Origin: Rhodobacteraceae bacterium KLH11
Lineage (GTDB): Bacteria; Pseudomonadota; Alphaproteobacteria; Rhodobacterales; Rhodobacteraceae
DNA length: 64,000 nt
Direction: 5' to 3'
NCBI GenBank assembly: GCA_000158135.1
Contig: DS999533.1
Span: forward strand, 279,118 to 343,117
A program made the translations under genes and the position numbers. Shown here in pieces: positions 9,084-17,664 of the stretch (its first letter is position 1; each line of letters begins with the position of its first letter). The notes below the pieces were generated by a model. The model did not search any database. It had not been told where the DNA came from and was given only the letters and a program-made list of their open reading frames with translations.

Positions 9084-10502
9084 CTAAGCTACAGCGACAC
9101 GGTCATAGATGTCCTCGTATCTCACGATGTCGTCTTCACCTAAGTAGCAGCCGGATTGAACTTCGATCAGATGCAAAGGCAGCTTCCCCGGGTTTTCCAA
9201 CCGATGGACTGCACCCAGCGGGATGTAGGTCGATTCATTCTCGGAAAGCAGGCTGACTTTATCACCAACCGTCACGCTTGCTGAGCCACTGACGACAACC
9301 CAGTGTTCAGCGCGGTGAACATGGCTTTGCAGGGACAGCTTGGCGCCGGGCAGAACCATGATCCGTTTGACCTGAAACCGAGACCCCAGCGATAGGGTTT
9401 CGTAGTAGCCCCATGGACGATGACGCCGGCGAAACATCTCGGCCTGGTTAGACCCTTCGTTGCGCAACTCGTCTACAACCTTGCCAACTTCGGCGCTGTG
9501 CGACATGTCCGCGACCAGAATTCCATCGTCGGTTGCGACTGCGACGATGTCCTTCAAACCTAATCCGACCAATTTGATATCCGGGTTTTCCGACCTCAGC
9601 AGGCTGTCGCGGCAATCAATGGCTGTCGAATTTCCAGAAGTGACATTCGCCCCCTTATCTCCCTGACCCTGATCCTTCACCGATTTCCAGCTGCCCAGAT
9701 CGGACCACCCGCAGTCCAATTCAAAAGCCACGACACCGTTTTCGACATGCTCCATCACCGCATGATCAAACGAGAGGCTCGGACAGCGGGAAAAGGCGTT
9801 TTGATCCATTCGATAGAAACCCAGATCCTTTTGACCGAGAGCTACCGCGGCTTCGACCGGTGCAGACATCTCAGGGGCGTGCGTTTCAAACGCCTTTAGC
9901 ACCGTGTCTACTCGGAACATGAAGATACCAGCATTCCACAGCCAGTCACTGCCTTCCAACATGCCCTTCGCGGTTTCGACATCGGGTTTTTCCGCAAACG
10001 TAGATATCAGCAGTGCCCCTTGGTACCCCCCCGCAACCCGTAGGTAGCCGTACCCCGTCGCGGCATGATCGGGCTTGATGCCGAAGGTGACGATCTTGCC
10101 GCGTTTGGCTGTTTTCTCCGCCCGCATCATCGTTCGACGGAACGCGGATACATCCTCAATCGCGTGATCGCTGGGCAAGACAAGCAGGACCGTTTCCGGC
10201 TCTTCTTTGTGTCGAAGCGCAGCTACCAAAACAGCAGCGGCGGTATTGCGGCCAACAGGTTCCACGATCAGTTCAGGTTTTTCTGTATCAATATCTGTCA
10301 ATTGTTGTTGGGCAATGAACCTATAGTCTTCACCCGTTACGATCAGTGGTGCCGAAAATCCAGGTTCGGCCACACGTTCAACGGTTTTCTGAAACAGGCT
10401 TTGATCGCCATTCAGTTTTACGAACTGCTTTGGGTAACTCTTACGAGAGACGGGCCAGAGACGGGTGCCGGAGCCACCAGCAAGGATAATGGGCTGAATC
10501 AT
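9084..10502 (-). CDS. algA: mannose-1-phosphate guanylyltransferase / mannose-6-phosphate isomerase
   Basis: 472-residue bifunctional type II enzyme making GDP-mannose, precursor for AlgD. The N-terminal pyrophosphorylase signature ILAGGSGTRLWPVSRKSYPK with FVKL is present, as is FAEKPD. The C-terminal cupin isomerase domain is recognisable from RPWGYYETLS, QSHVHRAEHWVVV and YIPLGAVHRLENP. I chose ATG 10502 because AAGAGG lies 8 bases upstream; an ATG at 10517 has no such site. The operon order alg44-alg8-algA-algD is consistent with precursor supply for one polymer. Confidence 0.9.
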   Translation of the reverse strand: MIQPIILAGGSGTRLWPVSRKSYPKQFVKLNGDQSLFQKTVERVAEPGFSAPLIVTGEDYRFIAQQQLTDIDTEKPELIVEPVGRNTAAAVLVAALRHKEEPETVLLVLPSDHAIEDVSAFRRTMMRAEKTAKRGKIVTFGIKPDHAATGYGYLRVAGGYQGALLISTFAEKPDVETAKGMLEGSDWLWNAGIFMFRVDTVLKAFETHAPEMSAPVEAAVALGQKDLGFYRMDQNAFSRCPSLSFDHAVMEHVENGVVAFELDCGWSDLGSWKSVKDQGQGDKGANVTSGNSTAIDCRDSLLRSENPDIKLVGLGLKDIVAVATDDGILVADMSHSAEVGKVVDELRNEGSNQAEMFRRRHRPWGYYETLSLGSRFQVKRIMVLPGAKLSLQSHVHRAEHWVVVSGSASVTVGDKVSLLSENESTYIPLGAVHRLENPGKLPLHLIEVQSGCYLGEDDIVRYEDIYDRVAVA

Positions 10503-10602
10503 GTGAAACCTCTTCATTACAAGTCTGCTTTCAGATTATCGATCTTCATTTTTTTTTACTTTGTATCAAAGGCTTAAATTCGCAATCGAAAGGATAGGTC
10601 TA

Positions 10603-12180
10603 TTAGCCGAACGGCATCTCGACGAGGCCAACATAGATCAGGACTGCGGTTAAAAACGTCAAGATTGCGGTGACCATCTGAAACTTGGCAAACCCGCTTT
10701 TAAGCGTCTCGACAAAGCCCGATCCACCGCCCGAGCTTTGGTTACCTCTGTTCGACCATTTCTGCTTGGACAAGTGAAAGATCATGTAGATCTTGACCGT
10801 CGCGTTTATCACTTGGTTGAGATACAGGATGAATGGCCAACTCATATCCGCGCGCCTGCTGTACCCGAAAAGGAACAGGCATAGCACGATCCGCGAAAAC
10901 AGCACCCAGATGATGCAGTTCCAGAAGTAACCCGGCGCAACCATACTGCCAACGACAGCCATGACCGGACTGACCATCATGGTCCACATGGCGATCCTTT
11001 GATCAACGACACACCACCAGATAAAAAAGGGCATTGCTGTCGGTCCAAGTGCGATTGCGCGGCTTCCGTTCCGCAACATGTTGCCCGACCAACGGCGGAA
11101 ATTCTGGATCATCCGCATGAGGCCACTCTCCTTGATGACCTCAATCGTGTAGACCGTCGCATCTGGCACGTAGGTCATTTTCGCGCCTACGCTCAGCAGG
11201 CGATACCAGGTTGATTTGTCGTCCCCGGACAGAAACCGGAAATTACCCCAAAGCCAGTGATGCAGATGATCCGCCTCGATCGTGCGAATGAACTTCTCGT
11301 CTAGGATATGGCGCGCGCGAAACACGCTCATTCTTCCCGTCAGCGTCAGAACGCGACCCGACAAGGCATGGCTTTGCATCGCAAGACGACGTTGCGCGAA
11401 CCGCATGTCCAGCCATTTGGCGATCCAAGCCGGCCCGTAGCATATGACCTCTTCATCTGTGGTCAGTGCCTGCAACTCTGGATCGCTTGCAAACATTGGC
11501 AGGGTTTTGCGTAGAACATCCCCACCAAACAGGGCGTCTCCGTCCATGAAGATCACCAGATCATCCGGTGACGCCCCGGATCTGCAGATCGCTCGCAGGA
11601 TCAGGCCAATCGCCATTCGCTTGCCCGGCTGGTTCTGACGGATAAATACTAGGGTCGCCAGGTCATCCGGGATATCCTGCGCGTAGGTTTCGACAAAGTC
11701 GCGAATGATCTGCTCGTCATATGCGCTGCCTGTGCCGATATAGATCGTTGTCGGAATCCGTTCGCGGCGGATTTGCCCAAGTATGGACCCCACAACACGT
11801 TTTGTGATGGAGGGTTCCTCAAAGTAAGTCGTCATCTGGATATGGAGGTGTTTGGGGCGCCAGCCTGCATCCCAAATTGAGTCCGCCCGACGCCGCATTC
11901 CCGGCCATTTGGCTTTCGCATAAATCTGAGCCCTTAAAGCATGAGTAAACCACCAGCCAAATCGCCAGAGCCCAAGTGTTCCAAGTACCATTGTGACGTG
12001 CAAAACACTCGGGTTGAAGAACCGGTTCGGTACGCTGGCCAACAGCCAGAGCAGGCCCATAAACAGGAGCAAGAACAGAGTGAACTGCGGTAGTGACCAC
12101 TTGCAAAAATAGTTCGGAACATCTGTTTGCAACTCCCTTAGTCGCCGTGCCAGATCCTTGTCGAACTCGTATTCAGTCAT
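10603..12180 (-). CDS. alg8: Alg8-like membrane glycosyltransferase (GT2)
   Basis: 525-residue inner-membrane polymerase of glycosyltransferase family 2. Two N-terminal transmembrane helices precede a cytoplasmic catalytic domain with LVIFMDGDALFG, IEADHLHHW, SGDDKSTW and the QNFRRW product motif, followed by several C-terminal membrane helices. This architecture matches Alg8, which polymerises mannuronate from GDP-mannuronate. The ATG at 12180 overlaps the end of the alg44-like gene by 8 bases (ATGACTGA), implying translational coupling. Assignment to alginate rather than a related polymer is inference from the neighbours. Confidence 0.8.
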   Translation of the reverse strand: MTEYEFDKDLARRLRELQTDVPNYFCKWSLPQFTLFLLLFMGLLWLLASVPNRFFNPSVLHVTMVLGTLGLWRFGWWFTHALRAQIYAKAKWPGMRRRADSIWDAGWRPKHLHIQMTTYFEEPSITKRVVGSILGQIRRERIPTTIYIGTGSAYDEQIIRDFVETYAQDIPDDLATLVFIRQNQPGKRMAIGLILRAICRSGASPDDLVIFMDGDALFGGDVLRKTLPMFASDPELQALTTDEEVICYGPAWIAKWLDMRFAQRRLAMQSHALSGRVLTLTGRMSVFRARHILDEKFIRTIEADHLHHWLWGNFRFLSGDDKSTWYRLLSVGAKMTYVPDATVYTIEVIKESGLMRMIQNFRRWSGNMLRNGSRAIALGPTAMPFFIWWCVVDQRIAMWTMMVSPVMAVVGSMVAPGYFWNCIIWVLFSRIVLCLFLFGYSRRADMSWPFILYLNQVINATVKIYMIFHLSKQKWSNRGNQSSGGGSGFVETLKSGFAKFQMVTAILTFLTAVLIYVGLVEMPFG

Positions 12181-13681
12181 GGGATCGACCCACACGCGGG
12201 TCCATGGACTTTAGCCAAGCGCGGAAGCGTGTACCCAACTGTCGCTTTGCTTCCAGATTGACCGGGGCTCCCAACCGCAATTGGGTTTTTGTTTGTTTCG
12301 AGGACAGGCCGATTGCGCGAACCGTGACAATGATTCCGAACTCTCCAGGTCGTTCAGGGTTGTCCCCGGCGCGTACGTCCCAGACCTCACCGGGAATGGT
12401 GATCTTTTTCCCATTCTCATTGAAGCCAATCGTTGCGGGCATACCGATATAGATTGTTTCAGCAAACCGTTCCGACACCCATCCGATTGTCATACGAGGC
12501 TCAGCCGTTTCAAAGACCAACTCGTCTGCTGTGCCACCAAACGGCTGGCCCTTCCGAACGATGAAATCCTGAACAATCCCGTCTGTTGTCGCACGAACGT
12601 GATTGTTTTCTATTTTCTGTTGCAGAGCGTCTCTTGTTGCTTCCAACGACTCTACCGCGGACGCGCGATTGCGTTCTTCAGCTTGAAGTAAGTTTGTTAC
12701 GATCAATACTGGATCAACCGATTGCGCCAGCGCAGGGTTGCGCTCACGAAGGCTGAGCCATTGCCGCCGCATATCGTCAAACCCGCCGTCTTGTACAAAC
12801 TCTGCATAGAAGCGCATGGCTGCCGCGACGCGTTCAGCCAGTACCTCCGAGCGGGATTGAGCCCTAAGATCATTTAAAGCCTCAGTGATGTTGACGTGCT
12901 CGGTGCGTGCAAGTGCCAGTTCCGCCTCGGTGCGTTTGAGGGCTGCCACAGCTTCTGCTTCGTCCATCAAAAACAGAAGGTCACCCTCACGGACCTCTTG
13001 CCCGGCCTTAACTTCAATATGTTCGATGTAGCCGTTGGCTGAGGGGAAAGAAGGGATCATTGGGGCGAGTACGCGCCCGTGTTGAATGTCAATTCGGTCC
13101 AAATTGGTGAAAATGTTGTTTCCAATAACGCCAATCACCGCCGCTGCGATCAGCAGATAGGTCGCCACATTGAGTGCAACACGCAGAGACCGTGGAAGAA
13201 ATCTCGCAGGCTTTCGGGATTGTTCGCCTTCCGTCTCCTCCATCGGCACCAAGTCAACCGGAGTGTCGAGACTGGTTATCACATCTGCGCTGCTGGCCAT
13301 TCGTCCCGACAACAGAGAGCGATAAAACAGAGCCAATGTCTCGCGTTGCCTACCGCTCAAACCTTTCAGCTGTACTGTGGCGTTGGAACCTGGCGTCGAC
13401 AAACGTACAGGGAAACGGATATCTACGCCCTGAAAAGGGACGCTGAGTGTTGCGGTTTTAGGGCATTCAGGCGCGTCGTCCGGCCATTCCAGCCCCGCAA
13501 GCGACCAGCGTTCAATCGCGACCGCCGCGCCAGATGGTGTCTCCACGATCAGCGGTGCTTTGACCTTCCAATCCAGGTCCGACCCCGGTGTTTCGTGTAA
13601 TATACGCAATGTCGCCTCAGAAACTGTTGACAGGGCTGAGGTAGCAACAAATGATAGCTTCTGACGGACACACGGACGCAT
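12173..13681 (-). CDS. alg44: Alg44-like PilZ/HlyD polysaccharide copolymerase
   Basis: 502-residue protein from ATG 13681. The N-terminal about 130 residues look like a PilZ domain: ERWSLAGLEW resembles the DxSxxG motif, but the RxxxR motif is not clear. One transmembrane helix lies around 165-190. A periplasmic adaptor domain with a lipoyl-like half (VKAGQEVREGDLLFLMDEAE), an alpha hairpin about 235-345 and a C-terminal barrel follow. Alg44 of Pseudomonas has the same PilZ-TM-HlyD order at 389 residues and activates Alg8 by binding c-di-GMP. It is first in the operon and coupled to alg8. A plain HlyD-family exporter subunit is the alternative. Confidence 0.72.
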   Translation of the reverse strand: MRPCVRQKLSFVATSALSTVSEATLRILHETPGSDLDWKVKAPLIVETPSGAAVAIERWSLAGLEWPDDAPECPKTATLSVPFQGVDIRFPVRLSTPGSNATVQLKGLSGRQRETLALFYRSLLSGRMASSADVITSLDTPVDLVPMEETEGEQSRKPARFLPRSLRVALNVATYLLIAAAVIGVIGNNIFTNLDRIDIQHGRVLAPMIPSFPSANGYIEHIEVKAGQEVREGDLLFLMDEAEAVAALKRTEAELALARTEHVNITEALNDLRAQSRSEVLAERVAAAMRFYAEFVQDGGFDDMRRQWLSLRERNPALAQSVDPVLIVTNLLQAEERNRASAVESLEATRDALQQKIENNHVRATTDGIVQDFIVRKGQPFGGTADELVFETAEPRMTIGWVSERFAETIYIGMPATIGFNENGKKITIPGEVWDVRAGDNPERPGEFGIIVTVRAIGLSSKQTKTQLRLGAPVNLEAKRQLGTRFRAWLKSMDPRVGRSHD

Positions 13682-13792
13682 ATTTGTACGCAAATAAGAT
13701 CGCTTCCCATACTAAAGTATATCGGGAAAATCTTCCTGGACCGTGCCAGAGCCTTTCATTGTGTTCTCGAACTTCTGCATTTGCGCCTTAGT
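13682..13792 (-). promoter_or_regulatory. presumed promoter region of the polysaccharide operon, with palindromic box
   Basis: The 110-bp gap upstream of the alg44-like gene contains ATACT-AA-AGTAT at 13709-13720, a palindrome that carries TAAAGTATA. The same 9-mer sits in the perfect inverted repeat at 3945-3966. The box is about 30 bp upstream of the start codon, where a regulator could act on transcription. No clear Shine-Dalgarno precedes ATG 13681. Confidence 0.4.
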
Positions 13793-14623
13793 TCAGAGGC
13801 GCGAGCAGACAGCCTTGGGTTGAAACGTTTCACAGTAACAAACTGCGAACATACTTGAAGCGGTTTTATGTAAAGCGATCTCTGGTTGAGTAGCACCCAC
13901 GCGAAGGGAGACTATGGAACCACCCGAAACGAAGCTCAGCGGCAGTAGATTTCCGACACTGCCGGAGGTGTTGGCAGCGCGGTCTGCCACCGAATTCATC
14001 AATGCCTGAAGTTTTGCGCGATCGTATTTTAGCCGATGATCCAGAGCATCAAGCTCTTGAGCTACCAAACGCAGCTCGCACAAATCCTGAAGCATCTTTT
14101 GTTTTGTATTGAGCATCTTCAAAGCTTCGGTGGCCGTTATCCGCCCTTGAATTTCGTTGGATATCCTGGCCACGTCCTTATGCTCGATTGCGCGCTTCAA
14201 GGATATGCCATCAACGCTCCCACCACGTTCAGCCAAGCCTTTGCCGATGAGGTATCGACCGATACGTTTGCGTTCCATTCTAAGCGTTTTGCAGGCCGCC
14301 TCGACAGTATAGACAGACCGTTTAGTGCACGCGCGACCAAGTACCTCGTAACCATCCGGTACCGGGTAGTGCTCAAAGATATATTCTCGCACGATACGGC
14401 GGACAGGCTCCACTTCTTCCGGAAACGGAATCTGACGCATCCATTCATAGAATGCACGAAGATCTGACTTCTGACGTATCGTTGATAGTGCCTGATCAGA
14501 GATCAACGTTCCCAACGTATCCAGCAACCCGTCCTGGCCAGATTTCAAGGCATCATACCCCACCGTCCCTGCTCGGTGCATTTCCGCTTCCGTGGCCTTG
14601 GCAAACGGAAAAAACCCAGCCAT
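13793..14623 (-). CDS. possible TniQ-like protein fragment
   Basis: 276 residues, not firmly recognised. The central part (residues about 55-135) resembles the C-terminal half of TniQ proteins of Tn7-like transposons: an EWMRQ segment, EPVRRIVREYI, GYEVLGR, then a helix-turn-helix-like TVEAACKTLRMERKRIGRYL. TniQ zinc-finger motifs are not seen. The downstream half is helical with a short C-terminal cysteine-containing tail. It is divergent from the HNH nuclease gene with 10 bp between starts. It may be a relic of a transposon or an unrelated helix-turn-helix protein. Confidence 0.4.
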   Translation of the reverse strand: MAGFFPFAKATEAEMHRAGTVGYDALKSGQDGLLDTLGTLISDQALSTIRQKSDLRAFYEWMRQIPFPEEVEPVRRIVREYIFEHYPVPDGYEVLGRACTKRSVYTVEAACKTLRMERKRIGRYLIGKGLAERGGSVDGISLKRAIEHKDVARISNEIQGRITATEALKMLNTKQKMLQDLCELRLVAQELDALDHRLKYDRAKLQALMNSVADRAANTSGSVGNLLPLSFVSGGSIVSLRVGATQPEIALHKTASSMFAVCYCETFQPKAVCSRL

Positions 14624-14633
14624 CGTCTAAGTC

Positions 14634-15530
14634 ATGGCGTTCGGTGTTTTCATCCATCGTACTGATTCAATCTACGACGATATTCCGTCAGAGCAGTATC
14701 AGTTTCCGAAGCAGTACCTGTCACGTGCTCAGCAATGTGAAGGAGATTGGATTGTCTATCTGGAACCCAGCAAGGTCAAACTTTCAAAAGGCTATTTCGC
14801 GATAGCAAAGGTCCAAGAAATCATCGTCGATCCAAGACGCAATGATATGTACCTGGCCATCATTGAGCCTGGAACTTATCTCGACTTCGGTGACCCGGTG
14901 CCATTCCGAGATGAGTCAAGCATTGTAGAGACCGGTCTGCTGAATGACCAAGGCAAGATGTCTGGAAGGGCACAGTCGGCTGTCCGCACGATATCCACAG
15001 CCGACTTCTCTAGAATCGTGGATCTTGGGCTGGTCGATGAAGATCACATACTTCCTCGGACAGATAGATCTGTGTCGGACGGGTTCCACGAACAACCGAT
15101 TAGTTTCGAACACCTTAGCTCCCGAGATCGTGTCACTCGTTTAACGAACCGGGTAGTTCGGGATCGTAATTTCAGAAAGAATGTCCTTAGATCATATGGT
15201 GAAAGATGTGCAATCACGGGCCTTCGCCTCATAAACGGCGGCGGCAGAGCAGAAGTGGAGGCAGCTCACATTAGGCCGGTAGAGTACGGCGGCCCCGATA
15301 TCATCAGCAACGGCGTCGCATTGTCGGGGACTGCTCATTGGATGTTCGACAGAGGACTTATTGGGTTAGCCGATGATCTTACGATCATCGTGTCTAGGCA
15401 TTCTAATGACCCCGAAGCAATTCAAAAGATGATCAACGAAGATGGGCGCCTAATCGCACCACTGCGAGCATCAGAAAGACCAAGAGCTGAATTTGTTTCT
15501 TGGCACCGGGAGTACTGCTTCAAGAGCTGA
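14634..15530 (+). CDS. HNH endonuclease family protein
   Basis: 298-residue protein with a C-terminal HNH nuclease domain: YGERCAITG, VEAAHIRPVEYGGPD, NGVALSGTAHWMFDRG, then LADDLTIIVS (about residues 188-260). The N-terminal 130 residues are an EVE/PUA-like beta-rich module (GVFIHRTDSIYDD, GDWIVYLEP). This arrangement is known from restriction-type HNH proteins that act on foreign or modified DNA. No methyltransferase lies beside it. A decayed DUF3644 gene follows, so this may be the survivor of a defence islet. Confidence 0.8.
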   Translation: MAFGVFIHRTDSIYDDIPSEQYQFPKQYLSRAQQCEGDWIVYLEPSKVKLSKGYFAIAKVQEIIVDPRRNDMYLAIIEPGTYLDFGDPVPFRDESSIVETGLLNDQGKMSGRAQSAVRTISTADFSRIVDLGLVDEDHILPRTDRSVSDGFHEQPISFEHLSSRDRVTRLTNRVVRDRNFRKNVLRSYGERCAITGLRLINGGGRAEVEAAHIRPVEYGGPDIISNGVALSGTAHWMFDRGLIGLADDLTIIVSRHSNDPEAIQKMINEDGRLIAPLRASERPRAEFVSWHREYCFKS

Positions 15531-15566
15531 GACCTATTCTTTAAAAACTCAATTGAAAGGCAACCT

Positions 15567-16160
15567 ATGGCACGAAATCCAGAGGGGCACTTACAGATGA
15601 CGAGAAGCGAATTGTAAAAGGGTTTCTTGCAAGAGGTGACCGGAATCAGGACATCCAAGCTTTGGTCAATCTTGGACGCAAGGCGGCGATCAACAGTGCT
15701 CGAGTCACTGAAGTCAAGCAGGACGACGCAATCGTTCCGGCATCTGACGCGGACTTAGATTTCTTTAAAGAGAAAAAGAAGTGCTATGACCCTCAAACTG
15801 GCTTGAACCTATACGACGATGAGCGATTGATCCGAGCACGAGAGGCCATGCTATTGGCCGTTCAGGTATTCAACAGTCCGACACTTAGGTTCAAAGCAGA
15901 GGTATTTGCTGTTCAAGCCAACATCGCTTGGACTTACTTGCTGCACGAGTTCTACTTGCGAGAGGGGGCACAAATAATCCAGGACGACGGAAGATCACTT
16001 CTGTTGAGCCAGATGATCGCCCGGGAAGACTGCCCGCTATCGCAGGGGATCAAAGATATTTAGAAAGCCTCAAGTGCGGCGAACAGCCGCTAAGTAGTGA
16101 TCGAGAATTTTTCGTTAGTTGTGGCGAAATTCGACCTGACAAGTTCAGTCAAAAAAATTC
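15567..16160 (+). pseudogene. DUF3644 (HEPN-like) gene with frameshifts
   Basis: The frame from about 15576 to 16063 reads GALTDDEKRIVKGFLARGD, then DPQTGLNLYDDERLIRAREA and TYLLHEFYLREG, which I recognise as the N-terminal half of DUF3644 proteins. An ATG at 15567 begins MAR in another frame and would join after adding one base near 15577. At about 16060 the frame ends, and a shifted frame continues as LESLKCGEQPLSSDREFF, which fits the family's next segment. Two frameshifts therefore seem to have killed it. It follows the HNH gene on the same strand. Confidence 0.55.
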
Positions 16161-16649
16161 GGCAAGTCGTCGTTACGCACCCGTACCTTATGCGACCAGA
16201 CCCGAGGTTGTAAAAATGAGACCAGACCCAACCACTTCTGTCTAATCGGATTCCGATGCAAGCCTTCACCGAATGGCGCACAGCGAAACAACGAAAAAAT
16301 GAAGGGTCTATCGCCAGTGGAACGACTATGGATACCAAATCGCAAAACTATGTGTCGTCCCACAGCAAGTCTGTCGGTCGAGGCGTTGATGATATCCAGT
16401 GGGGCAGGGGAGGGCTTATCACCCTGGGAGATCATGATCTGGAGCTTCATTTCATCCGAGCAAAGATCATAAATGATCTCGGGTGTGAGCCAGCCGAAAC
16501 TTTCACTCTTGCGCCCCTCGCCGGAGGTCTCATATGCACACTTGTGTTACAGAATACAAGATTCTCTTCCTTTGTATCTAGTATATATTGGCGGACTCTG
16601 ATCTCTTTCGGGATTCACCTGACCCCGCTGATCCGGTATAAGATCAGCG
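16161..16649. other. non-coding or decayed stretch
   Basis: Open frames exist on both strands but none matches a family I recognise, and their codon use does not look coding. The stretch lies between the DUF3644 relic and an IS66 relic, so it is probably further debris. Confidence 0.35.
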
Positions 16650-16917
16650 ATGCTGAATGACTTCAATATCGGGTCCGATGACCCTTTTGAACTGCGCCGC
16701 GCCAATGCGCTGCTGGCAGGTGAGGTCAAGTCGCAGGCCTTGCTGATTGGAAAGCTCCAGCATTAGTTGGCAGGCCATAACCGTCACCGGCTCGGTTCGA
16801 AATCGGAGAGTCTGGATCACTCAATCTGATCTTTGATGAAGATGAACAGATTGCGGGGTCAGCCAAGGCCGGACCGATCCGACGCCTGCTGCTGAAGACG
16901 ACAAGCCAACCCGACCC
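16650..16917 (+). pseudogene. IS66 tnpC N-terminal remnant
   Basis: From ATG 16650 the frame reads FELRRANALLAGEVKSQ, then after an in-frame TAG LAGHNRHRLGSKSESLDH, typical of the leucine-zipper-like N-terminus of IS66 TnpC transposases. A second frame shift is needed to continue through LIFDEDEQIAG. The catalytic part is absent. It is unrelated in position to the complete IS66 at 27167-29590. Confidence 0.6.
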
Positions 16918-16989
16918 CATAGCCGGTGTCTATTCAAGCATAGGATTATGGAATTTCCGCGGGAAACAATCTGGCTCTAGAATTTCGAT

Positions 16990-17664
16990 ATGAGACACAT
17001 TGATTGGCCCTCGAATATTCGGCCAAAAATCGCCAATATACTCAATAAAGTCAGTACCTTGCTTGACGATAGGTCGGAAGCTCCATATCATCGGTTCATC
17101 GGTTCATCGGTTCATCGGTTCATCGGTTCATCGGTTCATCGGTTCATCGGTTCATCGGTTCATCGGTTCATCGGTTCATCGGTTCATCGGTTCATCGGTT
17201 CATCGGTTCATCGGTTCATCGGTTCATCGGTTCATCGGTTCAAGAACCGTGGCTGCGCATTGGCGCAAAGCAGAGCGCTCTCCGGTTACATCCTCCTGAT
17301 ACCCGACCGCAGGTCGGTTATTGTTCAAGGTTTAATTGGCAGTCTGATCTCGGTTTCCGGATTGGATGATCAGTTGCGCTTCTCTCCGATCAGCGCGCCC
17401 TGCGATGTGACGACCACCGGTTCGGGGCCGGATGTGAAGCCCTGGCAGTTTCTCCTGATTAAAGACGACGGCGTGGAGGCAACACCGCCGATCACTGACG
17501 CCGGTTCGCGTCCGGTTGCGTCTGGGGCAACGCCTGCGGCCGATGCCGCTCTCAATATCCGTATTTATGACAACCAGCTGCCTGTCTGGCGGACATGGTG
17601 GCGCCTTTGCCTGGTCGGTTTTGTGCCCGTTGGCTCGGCCCATCACAGGAGTATTTCAGAATGA
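16990..17664 (+). CDS. repeat-containing open frame coupled to the autotransporter
   Basis: A 224-residue frame of unknown family. Residues 1-33 lead into about six and a half copies of the octapeptide SSVHRFIG encoded by the 8-bp tract, followed by about 140 residues with ordinary-looking codon use and no recognised domain. Its TGA (17662-17664) overlaps the autotransporter ATG (17661-17663) as ATGA, the classic translational-coupling arrangement. Gain or loss of one repeat unit would shift the downstream part; the alternative frame from 17000 stops at 17299. No good ribosome site precedes 16990. It could be a real phase-variable leader gene or chance. Confidence 0.45.
   Translation: MRHIDWPSNIRPKIANILNKVSTLLDDRSEAPYHRFIGSSVHRFIGSSVHRFIGSSVHRFIGSSVHRFIGSSVHRFIGSSVHRFKNRGCALAQSRALSGYILLIPDRRSVIVQGLIGSLISVSGLDDQLRFSPISAPCDVTTTGSGPDVKPWQFLLIKDDGVEATPPITDAGSRPVASGATPAADAALNIRIYDNQLPVWRTWWRLCLVGFVPVGSAHHRSISE
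17090..17241 (+). repeat. 19 tandem copies of the 8-bp unit ATCGGTTC
   Basis: ATCGGTTC repeats without a single mismatch 19 times over 152 bp. Eight is not a multiple of three, so each unit gained or lost changes the reading frame, and no stop codon occurs in any frame of the tract. Perfect short tandem repeats of this size are typical slipped-strand contingency loci. It begins 571 bp upstream of the autotransporter start. Confidence 0.97.

Noticed and set aside
17090..17241. Possible CRISPR array
   Set aside because: The 8-bp units are contiguous with no spacers, and no cas genes are present.
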